The position numbers and the translations under genes were made by a program. Of a stretch of 64,000 nt of DNA, positions 48,191-60,551 are shown piece after piece. Each line of letters starts with the position of its first letter. The first letter of the stretch is position 1. Origin of the DNA: Dryomyza anilis. Taxonomy: Eukaryota; Arthropoda; Insecta; Diptera; Dryomyzidae. The DNA is taken from the NCBI GenBank assembly GCA_951804985.1, contig OX638134.1, positions 2,294,001 to 2,358,000 of the forward strand. Direction: 5' to 3'. Under the pieces are notes generated by a model. That model saw only the letters and a list, made by a program, of their open reading frames with translations. It was not told where the DNA came from and searched no databases.

Positions 48191-49863
48191 TGTGATATAT
48201 TTGCAAATTTATAATACGATTTTTTATCTCTATATTTTTACGTACAGTTTTTATACACTTCAAAAATGTGTTTAGTCAGTACACATTAAAAGTGCTGAAT
48301 GATGCTGACAACACTTAACAATATAAACGGCAGAGACAGTTGTCATATTGTAGCAAAGACATAAACCTTGCTTGATTTTGTATCTTGTCGCTAGAAACGC
48401 TATATATATCAAATCATTTGAGCCACAACATTTTTTTTCAAACTGCTTTAATCCGGGCATACAAATTTTGAAAAAAACGCAGCTAATATTAGAATTTTTC
48501 AGGAAATATATTCACCGATTTATTTAAATAAAACCAATAATAAGCAAACAACATTTATTTGATAAAGGTCTTATTTATTTTAATTGTTTTTTTAATTATA
48601 TACATAATTATTTTAATTATATTACATAAAATAAATAGATACATTTTAATTAATTAACTTATGAATTGCTAAGGCTCAATAGTTAATTGTGCGATGTGGG
48701 AATACTTAGACCTAAAACATACAATACATGTATTATGGCGCCTACTACATAAAATGATTAAAGTTATGTATTGTGCTGTCTTGTGGAGCCAACACAAATA
48801 AAAATATCAATCAGATTACATTTTTATTTCTTAAATTGTCTGAAAAAGTTAAAAAACTTAGGGGAAACATAAAAAAATAACTTTAGAAGTAGTTTAGAAT
48901 AGTAAAACATAAAAACCTTTTAAACTTTAAAGCAGTCTGAATATATTCTGAAAATGCTAAAATATTCTTGATGCTTTTTAAAGAACTCTGAAGTCAGTTA
49001 AGAATTTTTGAGTATTTCTAACCGCAATCAAAATTTTATTATCGAAAATTTCGATTATTCAAGTTTTCAAAAATTTATTTGTAGGTCTTTATATAGGACT
49101 TATTGAATACCTATTAAAAGGTTTCATTTACTTAAAAACTAAATCGCTGACAAATAATTTGCAAAAAACAGTTTTAAATAAAAATCGATTGCTAGAAGTC
49201 ATTATAGAAAATAAGTAGACATTGTAATACAGACTGATCCGATCATAGTATTTTACCTTGTCCCAACCCCATCAGTAAGTGACATGATTAATATAGGCCA
49301 TGATCAGTCTTCCTTAATAGGGTGAATTTCTACTAGGGGATTGAAATTGATATCTTATATTAATGTATTATGTGCAACAGTTCGTTGACCCATTATTTTT
49401 TTTGTTTTTATCATTTTGCGAAATCTATATAAAATTGTTCTTATCAAAAAGTGTCGACAATGGGCTGAAGTGTTTTAAAATTCATCAAAACATGTATTTC
49501 CATAACTAATATATAAATAATTTTTAGTATAAAATAGTGTTTGGTAAAAGTTCATTGTACTTTTAAAATAATAATGCTGCGTCACACTGTTGGAGAACTT
49601 TCGCCTGCTCTACAGAGCTTTTAAGCTTTTCAACAACTTTGTTTAGAGCGCATCATCGAGGCAACTAATTGACTACATACTAACGTCATTAACAAAAAAA
49701 AAACAAAATCTACTGTTGGTTAAGATCGACATTTGTACGATTGCCATACAAAAACTAACATTATCGGTCAAGTTCCGGCTTTTTTTTTACATATTAACTA
49801 ACGCTAAGGAGATGCCCCCTATAAATGCAATGCACAGTGTTGATTGAATAAAATGATTATTTG
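48191..49863. other. AT-rich intergenic DNA
   Basis: No gene recognised; short frames only. Confidence 0.5.
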
Positions 49864-50100
49864 TTATTGGGAGGGAGGAAATATGGAGTAGTATCGGTGG
49901 ATGTTTGTTTTGAACTTGCCAATATCAAAGATGTCGGCAAAAATAGAGGCAGAGAGATTGTTCCACAAACGTATCGTGCGACTGAAGAACGATTTCTCTC
50001 TGTAATGCGTGGTGCTGTTGAGAGCTGAGTGAACTACGAAGGGGTGGGCTTTGTTCGATGTCCGAGTAGAACGAGAGAACACACGACCTGCTATATTTTA
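49864..50100 (-). pseudogene. Non-LTR retrotransposon remnant, C-terminus of ORF2
   Basis: The minus-strand frame ends with the motif YREKSFFSRTIRLWNNL, then FKTNIHRYYS and a stop. This is the very end of the reverse-transcriptase ORF in CR1/jockey-like non-LTR elements, where a phrase like FFPRTIRLWNSLP is common. Only about 75 codons remain, and an in-frame stop precedes them. No RT core is present. Confidence 0.65.
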
Positions 50101-50590
50101 TATGAAATTCATTTGGAATTCGACCAAAAGTCGGAACATGCCCGTATATTAAAGAAATATATAAAATAAATTCTAAATATTTATGAAATCTGTAACATTT
50201 GACATGTGCTAATTTGTATGTATCATTTATTTGATATATTTTTAAAATTGTTTAAATGCTCCAAACCAAAGTTACTGCTTTCAACCTTAAGAACCAGTTG
50301 TAGGGTTTGCACTAAAGCTTTCTAACAAAAAGATAAATAGACAAGCAGCAACGCTTTCTAACAAAAAAGCATACAAATAGTTAAAAAAAGTATTATAAAA
50401 GCATTTGTCCTCGAGAACGGTCATTGACCGACAATTCATGATTACTTTACGAGGGATTTTTGGCGTCATTGTGTGGTTTTCGTAATTATGAAAATTGTTG
50501 CATTTTAAAGTGGTTTTTCGATACAAATTACACTGCTTTACTACTGCTGCTCTTACGTTGCAGCTTTTATTTCAGTACCTAGTATTAGAA

Positions 50591-50735
50591 AAAGAGAGAG
50601 AGAGTGTGAGATCACGAAAGCGTGCTGTTGAAGAGCACGCAGTGAATGCAAAACTTGTATCGCCTTGCACTTGAATTTATCAATAGTGCTAGCTAGACCC
50701 ATATAAAAGCTTAGCAGTCTAAAGCTATGCATTAG
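50591..50735 (+). promoter_or_regulatory. Promoter of the EcKinase-like gene: GAGA stretch, TATA box, start region
   Basis: AGAGAGAGAGAG lies at about 50592-50603, TATAAAAG at 50702-50709, and a likely start region GCATTAGT about 30 bases later (near 50729-50736). The ATG follows at 50807, giving a 5' leader of about 75 bases. The spacing is what a TATA promoter needs. Confidence 0.6.
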
Positions 50736-50806
50736 TTATTGAATAACAACCAGCTGGAGTTGGGACTCGCGAATTACTTACCGGACTTATAAAACATAAA
50801 TTTCAA

Positions 50807-52907
50807 ATGCCGAACCACGACAACATCAAGGTCAGCACAGAGGACTCGTGTGTAGAACCACTGTCGCCGCAGGTGTTAGACGCCTACGCCATCCTTGCAA
50901 AAGATTGCGACATGCAAGACTTCGACCTGCAACTGCTGCCCATTTCGGGGGTTGGCGAGAACTCGTACGGCCTGGTGCTGCAGGTAAAAGTAACTCCGCG
51001 TGTGCCGAACGGCAGCAGCCCGACATCACCGTTCTTTAGCATTTTGAAGATATCGCCGAAGAATTCAGCGCGCCGAGCGCATATGAAGGTGGTGGACTAC
51101 TATGCACGCGAGGTCTTCATGTACGAAAAAGTATTGCGTGTCTTCGCAGACATGCAGTCTGAACTAGTGCCAGTTGAAACGGAAGTGAAGTGCTTGAAAA
51201 TATCACCGGAAATGCTGCATTGTTCGCTGACGCACAACGACGAGTTCATCATTTTCGAGGATCTACAGCAGCAGCAATACGTTCAGAATTCGCGCTCAAA
51301 TCTGCTCACATTCGATTTGGTCACGACGGCAATCAAGACAGTCGCACAACTGCATGCCATGTCGTTTGTGTTGCAAGCACAGCGTCCGCAGTTGTTTCGG
51401 CAGTTGGTGTCGCAAATGCGCGATAATCTGTTCACGCCAGATATTGAGCCGATTTCCATTGAATTTGGGCGAAATTATGTACGTCGGACACGACATATGA
51501 TCGAACAGGACAGCGATCAGGAACGTGAGCAGATGGTGCATGTGTTGCAAGCGATCGAGGACAATTTTAAGAGTATTTGTTTGGGCTGTGTAGATGGTGG
51601 CGCCTGTGCGCCTTACGCAGTGATTTGCCATGGCGACTTCTGGAACAACAATATTATGTATCGTTTTGATGTGAGTATTTACATATTTTCGTAACTGGGT
51701 TGATAGTTGTAGGTATCAATATAGCCATCATCGATCAAAAATTGTCGAATATATAACGAACAAATAGATAATTGAAATTTGTAAAGTGTAGTAAAAAAAA
51801 ATATAAAATAAAAAATATATTTTTATTTAAAACATTTTTAATGTGAACTTTAAGGGTTCAATACATTATATTATCTACCGCCACACGTTTTATTTTAAAT
51901 CATACCAAAATATTCAGCTTAAAAACATTTTATATTAAAAATATTTTTTATTTTTCTTATTTTTTGTGTCAATTAGATATTCGTCTGATAGAATTCGAAA
52001 GACCTAATATTATTAAAATTAAAAATATTCCTGTTTCAAATTGTCTTTAATATGGAATTATGGCGATAGCACCATGATAAACCAGATGGCAAGAAATCGA
52101 TATTATTGCATTGTCATCCAATTCGAGGCAATATTTAAAATCTCAAGTCTGTAGCTCATCGCGAAGGTAGTTTAAAATCAAATACAAAATTTGTACCGAA
52201 CAGACAGACAAACAAGAAAGCAACCTAATAAAAACGTTTTAAAAAATAATAACGGATTGAAAATGTCCAAAGATTAAAAATTCTTTTTATGAAAAGACTG
52301 GCATATTCTTATCTAAATACTAAAAAATACCACGAGGAATTATTTTTCACACTAAATCTAATTTATTGTTTGCTTACAGTCCAACCATAAAGCCACCCAC
52401 GCTAAACTGATCGACTTCCAGATGTCACGTTACGCGTCACCAGTGCTCGATGTAGTACATTATCTGTTCGCCTGTACCGAGAAACAGCTACGCGACAAAC
52501 ACTTTCGTGAGTTCCTAGACACGTACTATACGGCGTTGACGCAGCACTTGCAGCTCTTCCGACTCGATTCTGCCCAGCTGTATCCACGTGAAATTTACGA
52601 GCAACATTTGTGTAAATATGGCGTGTACGGCTTTTGCATGTCTGCATTTTCCATACCTTTTTTCATTTCCACATCAATCGAGATTCCCGATCTCGACGAG
52701 GTGTCGGAAGCGATCAAGGAACTTTCTGACTCATCGTCAAAACAGGCTGAACATCAAAAGACAGAGGAAAAACGTCAAACCCTTCTTGAGGAGTACGACT
52801 TACTTACGAAGCGCACTGAGCCGATATTCAAGCGACGCATGACAGGTATAGTGATGGACCTGATAAAGTATGGCATGATTGATCACTTGCAGCATTGGAA
52901 TAAATGA
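50807..52907 (+). CDS. CHK kinase-like (EcKinase / DUF1679 family) protein
   Basis: Two exons, 50807-51670 and 52380-52907, join at phase 0 to give 463 residues. The family is related to choline/aminoglycoside kinases; insect members are implicated in ecdysteroid 22-phosphorylation and detoxification. Seen: an ATP-site lysine in FFSILKISPKN, EVFMYEKVL, the FIIFEDL hinge, the catalytic motif ICHGDFWNNNIMYRF (residues about 275-290), and the metal-binding LIDFQ shortly after the splice. Both catalytic motifs are intact, so the enzyme should be active; the substrate cannot be read from sequence. A Glu/Lys/Ser-rich insert (DSSSKQAEHQKTEEKRQ) lies near the C-terminus. The 709-bp intron has no features. 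No signal peptide. Insects usually have these genes in clusters; this one appears single in the window. Confidence 0.85.
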
Positions 52908-53684
52908 GATAAATTGCATCATTTTTGTTACAAACACGTACAGTTTTCTATTCAGTATTAAATGTATATAAAATATGGAAAATAATTTGTTTTTTTTTTT
53001 TTATTCAAGATATTTAAAATATGGACAAAATAGAAAATAATGTTAATACAAAAATCAAAAACATTGACATGGAACCGGTATAAATTGAAGGATTACTTAA
53101 TGGTGGATGTTTGTGCATATAATTAGCAAAAAAACGACTGCAAGGCATTTTTTTGGCAAACTTATATTAGAATCGCTTCCCATTCCAGTTTTGCCTTTTC
53201 GTGCAAAATTTACCACTTTGTTTTTACTAACCTTACTTTTACCTGACCTTACTTACCAGTTTTATAAAGGACTAGTATTTAGTACTCGGGCTGCACAACG
53301 GCGGTTTTATTTTTTTTGGTTTTCTTAACCAATTTTTTAAGCATAACTATACACTTTTGTTGTTCCCGTTTTTTTTTTATTAATTTTTCCCGTTTTTGAT
53401 ATTCTTTTAATTTTTCTTTGTCTTTGTTGCTTTCTTTTTTTATTTTTGCTTATCTTTTTGAAATTTACTTGTTTTTGCTTTAGCGTTTTTGATTTCGTGC
53501 GTTTATTTTTGTGATTTTGCTTTCTTTTTGTGTTTGTATTTGCTTTTTTTTTTTTTGGTTTTCTTTTGTTTTTTTTTATTAGTTTGCTGTTGTTTTTGTG
53601 TTTTTGCTTTTACTTTTACTATTGTATTTGTGTTTTTGCTTTTGTATTATTTTTGTATTTGAGTTTTTTGTTTTATCTTCTTAG
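52908..53684. other. Pyrimidine-rich spacer
   Basis: From about 53330 to 53680 the plus strand is an irregular T-rich repeat of units like TTTTTGTTTTTGCTTT. No gene. The Phe-rich open frame there is compositional. Confidence 0.6.
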
Positions 53685-55440
53685 CTGGTGTAAGTACTTA
53701 CTTACTTATTTGGCCATTACAACATTTGGCATGATGGGTTTCGGCCGCAGCAATCACCCCTCGCCAGTCGCTTCTGCATTGCGCGCGCTGGCGCCAGTTT
53801 TGCACTTCAAGTGTTGTCAGATTGTCTCGCCCTTGGTCGCTCCATCGGAAATTCGGACGCCCTCTCCTACGTTGACCACCACTTTGTTCAAAATTGACCA
53901 CCTTTTTTGCTGGAGCGCTTTCATCCATACGCTCGACATGTCCAAGCCAGCGTAGGCGCTGGATCTTAATGCGCCTGACTATGTCAACGTCGACGTAGAG
54001 CTCATACAGCTCGTCGTTCCATCTGATTCTGTACTCGTTTTCAACGCATATCGGGCCATAGATTTTCCGAAGAATCTTTCTCTCGAACGCTCCTAGAGCT
54101 TGCACATCGGTGTTGGTAAGCGTCCATGCCTCAGCGCCATAGAGGAGGACTGGCTGATGAGCGACTTATAGAGCGTAATTTTTGTCCGTCGAGAGAGAGC
54201 TCTGCTCCTCAATTGCCTACTGAGCCCAAAGTAACACCTGTTGGCAAGAGTTATTCTTCGGCTAATCCCCAGGCTGACATTGTTTTCCTTGTTGATGCTG
54301 GTTCCTAGGTATACGAAGTCCTTCACAACTTCGAAGTTGTGGTTGTCAATAGTGACGTGTTGTTCAAGACGCCGGGACTCTTTGTTTGTTGACACTAGGT
54401 ACTTCGTCTTGTCCTCGTTCACCGTAAGACCCATTAGACGCGATTCCCTCTCTAAACTGGAGAATGCTGCACTGACTGCTCGTACGCTCTTCCCAATGAT
54501 TTCGATATCATCAGCGTACCCGATGGAACGTACGCAGCATGGAACTCTTGTTGAAGATAGTGCAATTGTGATGGAGTTGTGGAGCTCATACATTCTTCTC
54601 CATTATTAGGTTGAAGAAGTCACACGATAGGGAATCGCCTTGTCTGAAACCTCGTTCGGTATTAATCGTATCGGTGAGGTTGTTTCCAATTCTCACTGAG
54701 CAACGTGTGTCGCTCAGGGTCATCCTGCAAAGCCTTATAAGTTTCGCAGGTATACCGAACTCAGACATGGTAGTCGACGAAGAGGTGGTGGGTGTCGATC
54801 TGCCTTTCTTTGGTCTTTTCCAGGATTTGGCGCAATGTGAAAATCGGTTCTATGGTGGACTTGCCAGGTCTGAAGCCGCACTGATAAGATCCAATCAGTC
54901 TGTTGACGATGGGCTTCAGTCTTTCACATAATACGCTTGTTAGAACTTTATACGCGATGTTGAGGAGACTTATCCCACTGTAGTTGGCGCGTATCGTGGA
55001 ATCCCCCTTCTTAAAGATTGGGCAGAGTATACTGAGATTCCATTCGTTAGGCATGCTTCTTCTGATCATGTTCTGCTGATGAGCTGGTGCATGCTCGTTA
55101 TGACCTCATCGCCTCCGGTCTTAAACAACTCAGCAGACAGACCATCCGATCGTGCGGCTTTGTTGTTTTTCAGCCTGTTGATGGCTGTGCAGACCACTTC
55201 ACGGTCAGGCGGCGGTATGTCAACGCCGTCGTCAGCAACTGGGGGTTGTCAAACTGTCTTCTCTATCAGCGGAATAGTTGTCATCATCGCCTGCTAGAAG
55301 ATCAGAGAAGTGCTTTCTTCATAATCTAAGTGTACTCTGAACATCTGTTACTAGATTCCCGTCATCGTCCTGACAGGAAGAGGGTCCGGTCTTTAAACCT
55401 CCGGTCAGGCGTCTTATCTTCTGAAATCTGGTGTAAGTAC
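53685..55440 (-). mobile_element. 5'-truncated non-LTR retrotransposon with 13-bp target duplication
   Basis: Minus-strand reading shows reverse-transcriptase domain pieces in several frames. In order from 55240 down: a KNNKAARSDGLSAELF segment, a region with YQCGFRPGKST, LFVDY, FGIPAKLIRL, GYADDIEIIG (the catalytic YADD box), LANRCYFGL, and a C-terminal part with KILRKIYGP and RLRWLGHVERM, ending with a stop near 53701. A short deletion after LFVDY and several frameshifts break it. No endonuclease domain is present, so the copy is 5'-truncated at about 55427. The 3' end has an (AAGT)n-type tail. CTGGTGTAAGTAC occurs at both 53685-53697 and 55428-55440, the target duplication. The closest clade is RTE/BovB-like or related, by my recall of similar insect proteins. 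Confidence 0.85.
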
Positions 55441-55556
55441 CGAGTTATATATTTTGTCCAATCGCGCCCATATATAAACTATGTAACCCGCTGGACTCCA
55501 TAGTAACTTTGTGCAAAATTAAATCAATTCAGCGGTTTAGACTAGATGCTGGAACA

Positions 55557-55591
<35 letters not shown>

Positions 55592-56947
55592 AATAGACGG
55601 ACCAAGAGTTTTATATATATAGATAGATTTAAGTTCAGAATATATGAAGCCCAGTCAAATTTTGTCCATAATACACTTTTTTTGTAGCATGCTTCGTGTG
55701 TTCAGGATGATTATTCTGTTGAAAAATCCATGTAACAGAGATTTTATAATCAGTGAAATGTAACATTCGTCATTTAGGATTTGAAAATGATCAAATTGAA
55801 CCAAATTGTAGATAACTGATGGAATTTCTAACTGGGCATAAGATATTTCTTTACTAAATTTCATCAAAATAGGAAGACATCGCGCCTAGATTGATTTTTC
55901 TGACGTGGAATGATCCAGTTGTATTTTTGAAAAAATCGCTATTTAAATATAGAGTTCAATGTTCGTTCTATTTTTTTATATTTTAATTTTATTTTAAGTG
56001 CTATTAGAATATAATATATATAGTAAACAGCTTAGTTCTACTGCTTAAAAAAATGTATGATTTCAAAACTAAAAAAAAAAACAAAAAAAAAAAAAAAAAC
56101 AAAAAAAATTATTAGTAGTTTCTATATTTATACGTGTCTATATAAAACATTTTTATTGTTATTAATAGTACAAAAGTATTGAAAATTAAAAAGTATACAT
56201 AGAATATTTTATTTGTACAGCATAAGGTATATTTAAGGATCAACGAAAGACTATTTAAAGTTGGGGTATATATAAAACAAACAAAATAAGCCAAGCCAAC
56301 CAAGAAAGATTTGAAAATAAATTTAATGATGCAGTACAATTGTTTGTCTTCTTATTGCCTGTGGCTATTTTGTTCGCAACGGCGCACCGATCGACAACTG
56401 TTTCGGATACTCAACTTTATGAATGATTTCACTTCGAATATTAGAATTACGCAAGTTTTTATACAACTCTCGATTTTGTAACACATTAAATGTATTCAAT
56501 ATATATATATATTGGAAATAATATATGACCTAGATTAAAATTAAATTAATCTACGTTGTCTGTGTTTCTTGTTGGTACACACAATCAACGCAGATTCAAA
56601 AACAACGCTTCTGCTCCTATATTAGATTAGCAGACAGTAATAAATTCACTCCCAAGGCAACTAAACTTTAATAATATTAACATAAACATATATTTTTAAA
56701 TGCGCCTCGTCGATAAATTATATTCAAGGATTGCGGTTCGGCTTGCGGCGCAGCTTAGTTTGGCTCGAAAATGGCTCGATATGCCAACTACTAGCATTCA
56801 TCTTAATTCAATGTGGATTTCGCAGACTTACTTGCTAACTTACGGTTAAGTTTTTGTAGTTTAGTGTTTTAGTGCTTATTGTTGTTTAATTCTTATATTT
56901 TGTTTACTATAGTAGAGCCCAGCAATAAATACTGACGCGTGCGTTAC
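55441..56947. other. Intergenic DNA with an (ACAG)n microsatellite
   Basis: A run of ACAG tetranucleotides at about 55558-55588 and an A-rich tract near 56071-56107. Probable 3' flank of the minus-strand gene beyond. No gene recognised. Confidence 0.55.
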
Positions 56948-56953
56948 TTTATT
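56948..56953 (-). terminator. Candidate poly(A) signal of the DUF4211 gene
   Basis: AATAAA on the minus strand, about 45 bases past the stop codon. Confidence 0.5.
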
Positions 56954-56997
56954 CCTCGTTCCGCGTTTGGTTTAAGTGTGTTGCAGAGTGCTTTCAA

Positions 56998-59900
56998 TTA
57001 TTGTGATACTTCGTGGAATCTCTTCTGTCGCTCGAGGCTTTCTACTTCGGCCCAGGAGTTGCGCATATTACGGAAGAGCTGAAAGTGATCAAAAGCGAAT
57101 AGTAATAGGAATGTCACAGATCGTTCTCACAAATATATACAGACCTCATCCACCCAGTTGTGCTCTGCCAGCAAATCGTTCAAGATCTCCGTGGATGACT
57201 TTCCGACATTTTCCTGCTGCTGCTCGGCCACACGTCGTGAGCAGTTAATATACAAGTTGTATTTTTCGTGTGCAATCTTATGGAATATGTCCGCGCGTGC
57301 GGCACATATGCGGCAAAGTAAAATGTCCTGCGGAGCAGATAACAAATTTAATCGTAACACTGATTGATATTCATCTACTCATACCTTCTCATATGTGATG
57401 CACGCATCGGTTGGCACCGTTTGCATTGTATTCGAATTGTACGGATTTCCAAAGAGCAAAAAACGCACCGATATGCCCGGCTGGTGACAGCCGCCGCAGT
57501 TTTTTTGCGTCAGATTATTCTGACCCCATTCGGTGAAGACATGGCATTTGGGCCAAGTCTCAATGGAGACAATGATGCTGCGTGTCCATGGCGTAATCGA
57601 CAGCAGTTTGCGTTTGCAATTATCCATAATGGTGTCGATGGCACGTACGCTGCCCAAAAAGTACTCATCTGAAAAGGAAGGGGGAGAGCATTTAAAAGAA
57701 GCTTCTAATCAGTGTTCACACATTTAGCGCCAATGCAAATGGAGTAAATTTGGAAAATTTGGGGAGTAGAAATGAGTAAAAAAAGAGGAGAATTGAAAAC
57801 ATTGCGAAATCGAGTAGATTTGATGTAAAAGTAGTATAAAATTTAATGTGGGAATAAAATTGATGAAAAGGGAGTGTAATATGCATTGTTTTAACATATT
57901 AAAAAATATAATAGATATGTCAATTTGTAACATTTTGTATTCATATCTGATATTATCGATTTTCTATAATGCTGATGTTTACAGGGTGGTCCGTTTTATA
58001 GTTGGAGTGTGGAACACCCAATGATAAACATGGTGTTTTAAAATTGCCTTAAAAAGTTGATACAAATATTTAACGACCAGGGCAAAAATATTACATTAAT
58101 TACATTAATTAATAGAAAAATAATAATATCGACATTTTATTTGGGGCGCTAAGAAATTTCCCTTCTCTAATTAATAAAAAAGGAAGCAATTTTTGCAAAG
58201 GAAGTAGATTTCCGTAAAAGGTTTTAAAACATTATGAGAAAGGAGTAGAAAATACTACTACCGGAGAAGAGATTTTAAAAATACAAATGAAATGGATAGG
58301 ATCTACTCCGATCTAAGTAAAGGGTTTTTTTAACAGGGACGCTAAAAAAGTAGAGCGACAGGGACAGCAAACGACGCCATATTTCTTGCCGCTCTTTTGA
58401 CATTTCTCTTCAGTAAGGTTTGCCATTTCATGAAGGAAAGATATACGAATTTGAATTTCGGTAGTAAATTTTAATAATTTCGACTCGTTGTTGGCTCGTA
58501 TATCTTTCCATTATGAAATGGCAAACCTTACTGGAGAGAAATGTCAAAAGAGCGGCAAGAAATATAGCGTCGTTTGCTGTCCCTGTCGCTCTACTTTTGT
58601 AGCGTCCCTGTTGAAAAACCCTTGAAAACCCTTTTTGTAGTGCTCTTATTGAAAAACCCTTTAGAATGAGAACACTGATTTTTAATGATTGTTTACCTTT
58701 TTCTCTGGTGATCTCGGAGAAGAAGCTCGGGTCCAGCACCTGCGAAATCATCGTCTGTATGTAGATTTCGAAGTGATCTCGATACGTTAGATAGTCTTCC
58801 ATGATTTTCTCAATAAACTGATCGGTGTCGTCGGCCAGAAGCTCCGAACGCAAAAACTCAACAATCGTCTCGGTGTGCGATTGCACCTGTATTCGTACAG
58901 GTGCCTTAAGATAAAGTTTTTTCGTTTCGAGATTCCATGAAGTATACTTGAGAACAAATAAATACAAATTAGATGCATAAGTAATTTAACAGACACAACA
59001 CATATCGTCACTGTCATGCCAAAGGAGCGAATGTGCATTTTAAATATGTTGAGAAATCAAATTTTAAAGTTTGAAGTGCTTTAAAAATTAGTAAAAAAAA
59101 TAATGTTAAATTTTTTATTTGTTAATTTGGTTCATTCATCAATTATTAGAACATATATAAAATATCTTTGCATTTGGACAACTATCTGAATTATAAATAC
59201 GGATTTTGTGAGGCTATATCCTGACCAAAACGCAAATATTTTTGTTTTTTATGCTACAACTCTTTATTTACGCAAGATAAAATAGTGATATAATGGCATT
59301 AATTGTTTGTTTTTAAAGCACCTAGCGATTGGCATTATTATTTCAAAATATTTTTTTAAATATTAATTTGCCATTTTTTATTAGCCAGAAAATTGTTTGG
59401 CATAATATATTTAAATAATGATGCCAATCGATTGGTGCTTTAAAAACCATATAATTAATCTCCGTGGATGACTTTACATCACTATGTTTTTTTTGCACCA
59501 ATGAAGTGTTATAGCTAAAAATTTTAAAAATTGAAAATCTTGTCATGCCAAAAGGGCGAATCTTTTCGTTTTTTTGTTATTACGCTTTATTGGTGCAAGA
59601 TAAAATAGTGATATAAAAGCATTAATTGTTTGATTTTAAAGCACCTGTCGATTGGCATCATTATTAAAAAAAAAAAACAAATTTATTACAAATGATAAAA
59701 ATTAAAATAATGATGATGTTCGATGATGTTGCTTTAAAAACATTTAATTAATACCTTTACACCACTATTTTATATTATACCAATAAAAAGTTATGGCAAA
59801 AAACGAAAGGATTCGCCCTTTTGGCATGACACTATTTTCAATTGTCAAAAAAAATGTTAAAAAAAAAAATGTCAAAAATTACACATTCGCCCCTTTGATG

Positions 59901-60551
59901 ACATGATAGTGACGATATCATCTTTAAATAAAACATCACATAAAAACAACGAATATAAATGTGACCGGCCAGTCCTGGGACTTTAATGCATTGTTGAGTA
60001 GAGGCTATAAAAGACTAGAATTCTCGTCTGGCTTACCTTGGACATATTGCGGTAAAACATTTTGCTATTCTGACAGAAAGGCTCATATTTCTGTAAAATG
60101 CATTTAGAATCGACTTGCCAAATTGTGGGCCAATCGCTGACTAAATCGGATCGCAGCACAATAAAGTCACCCACCTGCAATACATTTTTAAATTGTTTTT
60201 ATAACGTCGAGACTTTTTGCCAAATTGAATGTACGATTTTACCTTAAAATTGTCTCCCGCCGGCGCATTGTTACTGTAGGGTGCCACATTGGCATTCGAT
60301 AAATCCTGCTGAGAATTGTAATTGCTGCCATCGTTGTTAACAATGGCATTGTGATGTTGTTGCTGAGGTGTTTGCTGTTGTTGTTGTTGCTGCTGCTGAT
60401 GTTGTTGTGGTGGCTGTTGTTGTTGTGGCTGCTGCTGTTGTTGTTGTGGCTGTAGTTGCTGCTGTTGATGCATTTGGTGGTAATTAGTCTTTCTTGGAGT
60501 TCCTTTCCCGCGTCGTGCTGCTTTCCGTTTGTAATCTTTGCCATCGTCACT
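56998..60551 (-). CDS. DUF4211-domain protein, C-terminal six exons (5' end not seen)
   Basis: Exons on the minus strand are 60551-60243, 60174-60037, 58946-58697, 57668-57385, 57327-57145 and 57078-56998. They join in frame to 414 residues ending in a stop. The first listed exon starts at an acceptor (TTTTTTAG), so earlier exons lie further up, perhaps outside the window. The N-terminal part has basic residues (KRKAARRGKGTPRK) and a Gln-rich block; then a conserved C-terminal domain with WQVDSKCILQKYEPF, a NCGGCHQPG knuckle, LLCRICAARAD (two CxxC pairs, possibly zinc-binding) and HEKYNLYINCSRRV. This resembles the DUF4211 region of QSER1/PRR12 and CCDC82, by recall. Nuclear function is likely but unproved. 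The fifth intron uses a weak donor, GTCTGT. A foldback element and a MITE sit in the introns. Confidence 0.7.
58322..58621. mobile_element. Foldback element with ~127-bp arms
   Basis: Arms at about 58322-58448 and 58495-58621 are inverted copies with few differences; blocks such as AGCGACAGGGACAGCAAACG and AAGGTTTGCCATTTCAT have exact complements. The loop is about 46 bp. A diverged repeat of the end (TTGTAGTGCTCTTATTG) follows at 58635-58665. It lies in an intron of the DUF4211 gene and could fold as a long RNA hairpin in the transcript. Confidence 0.9.
59002..59918. mobile_element. Family B MITE, 917-bp copy
   Basis: Left end ATATCGTCACTGTCATGCC; right end CATGATAGTGACGATAT. It contains multiple internal inverted units like the other copies. 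It lies in the large intron of the DUF4211 gene. Confidence 0.85.

Noticed and set aside
53530..53684. Phe/Leu-rich membrane protein frame
   Set aside because: It results from a T-rich simple repeat and runs into the antisense side of a retrotransposon.
54241..55329. Plus-strand open frames over the reverse-transcriptase region
   Set aside because: They are antisense shadows; the conserved RT motifs are on the minus strand.
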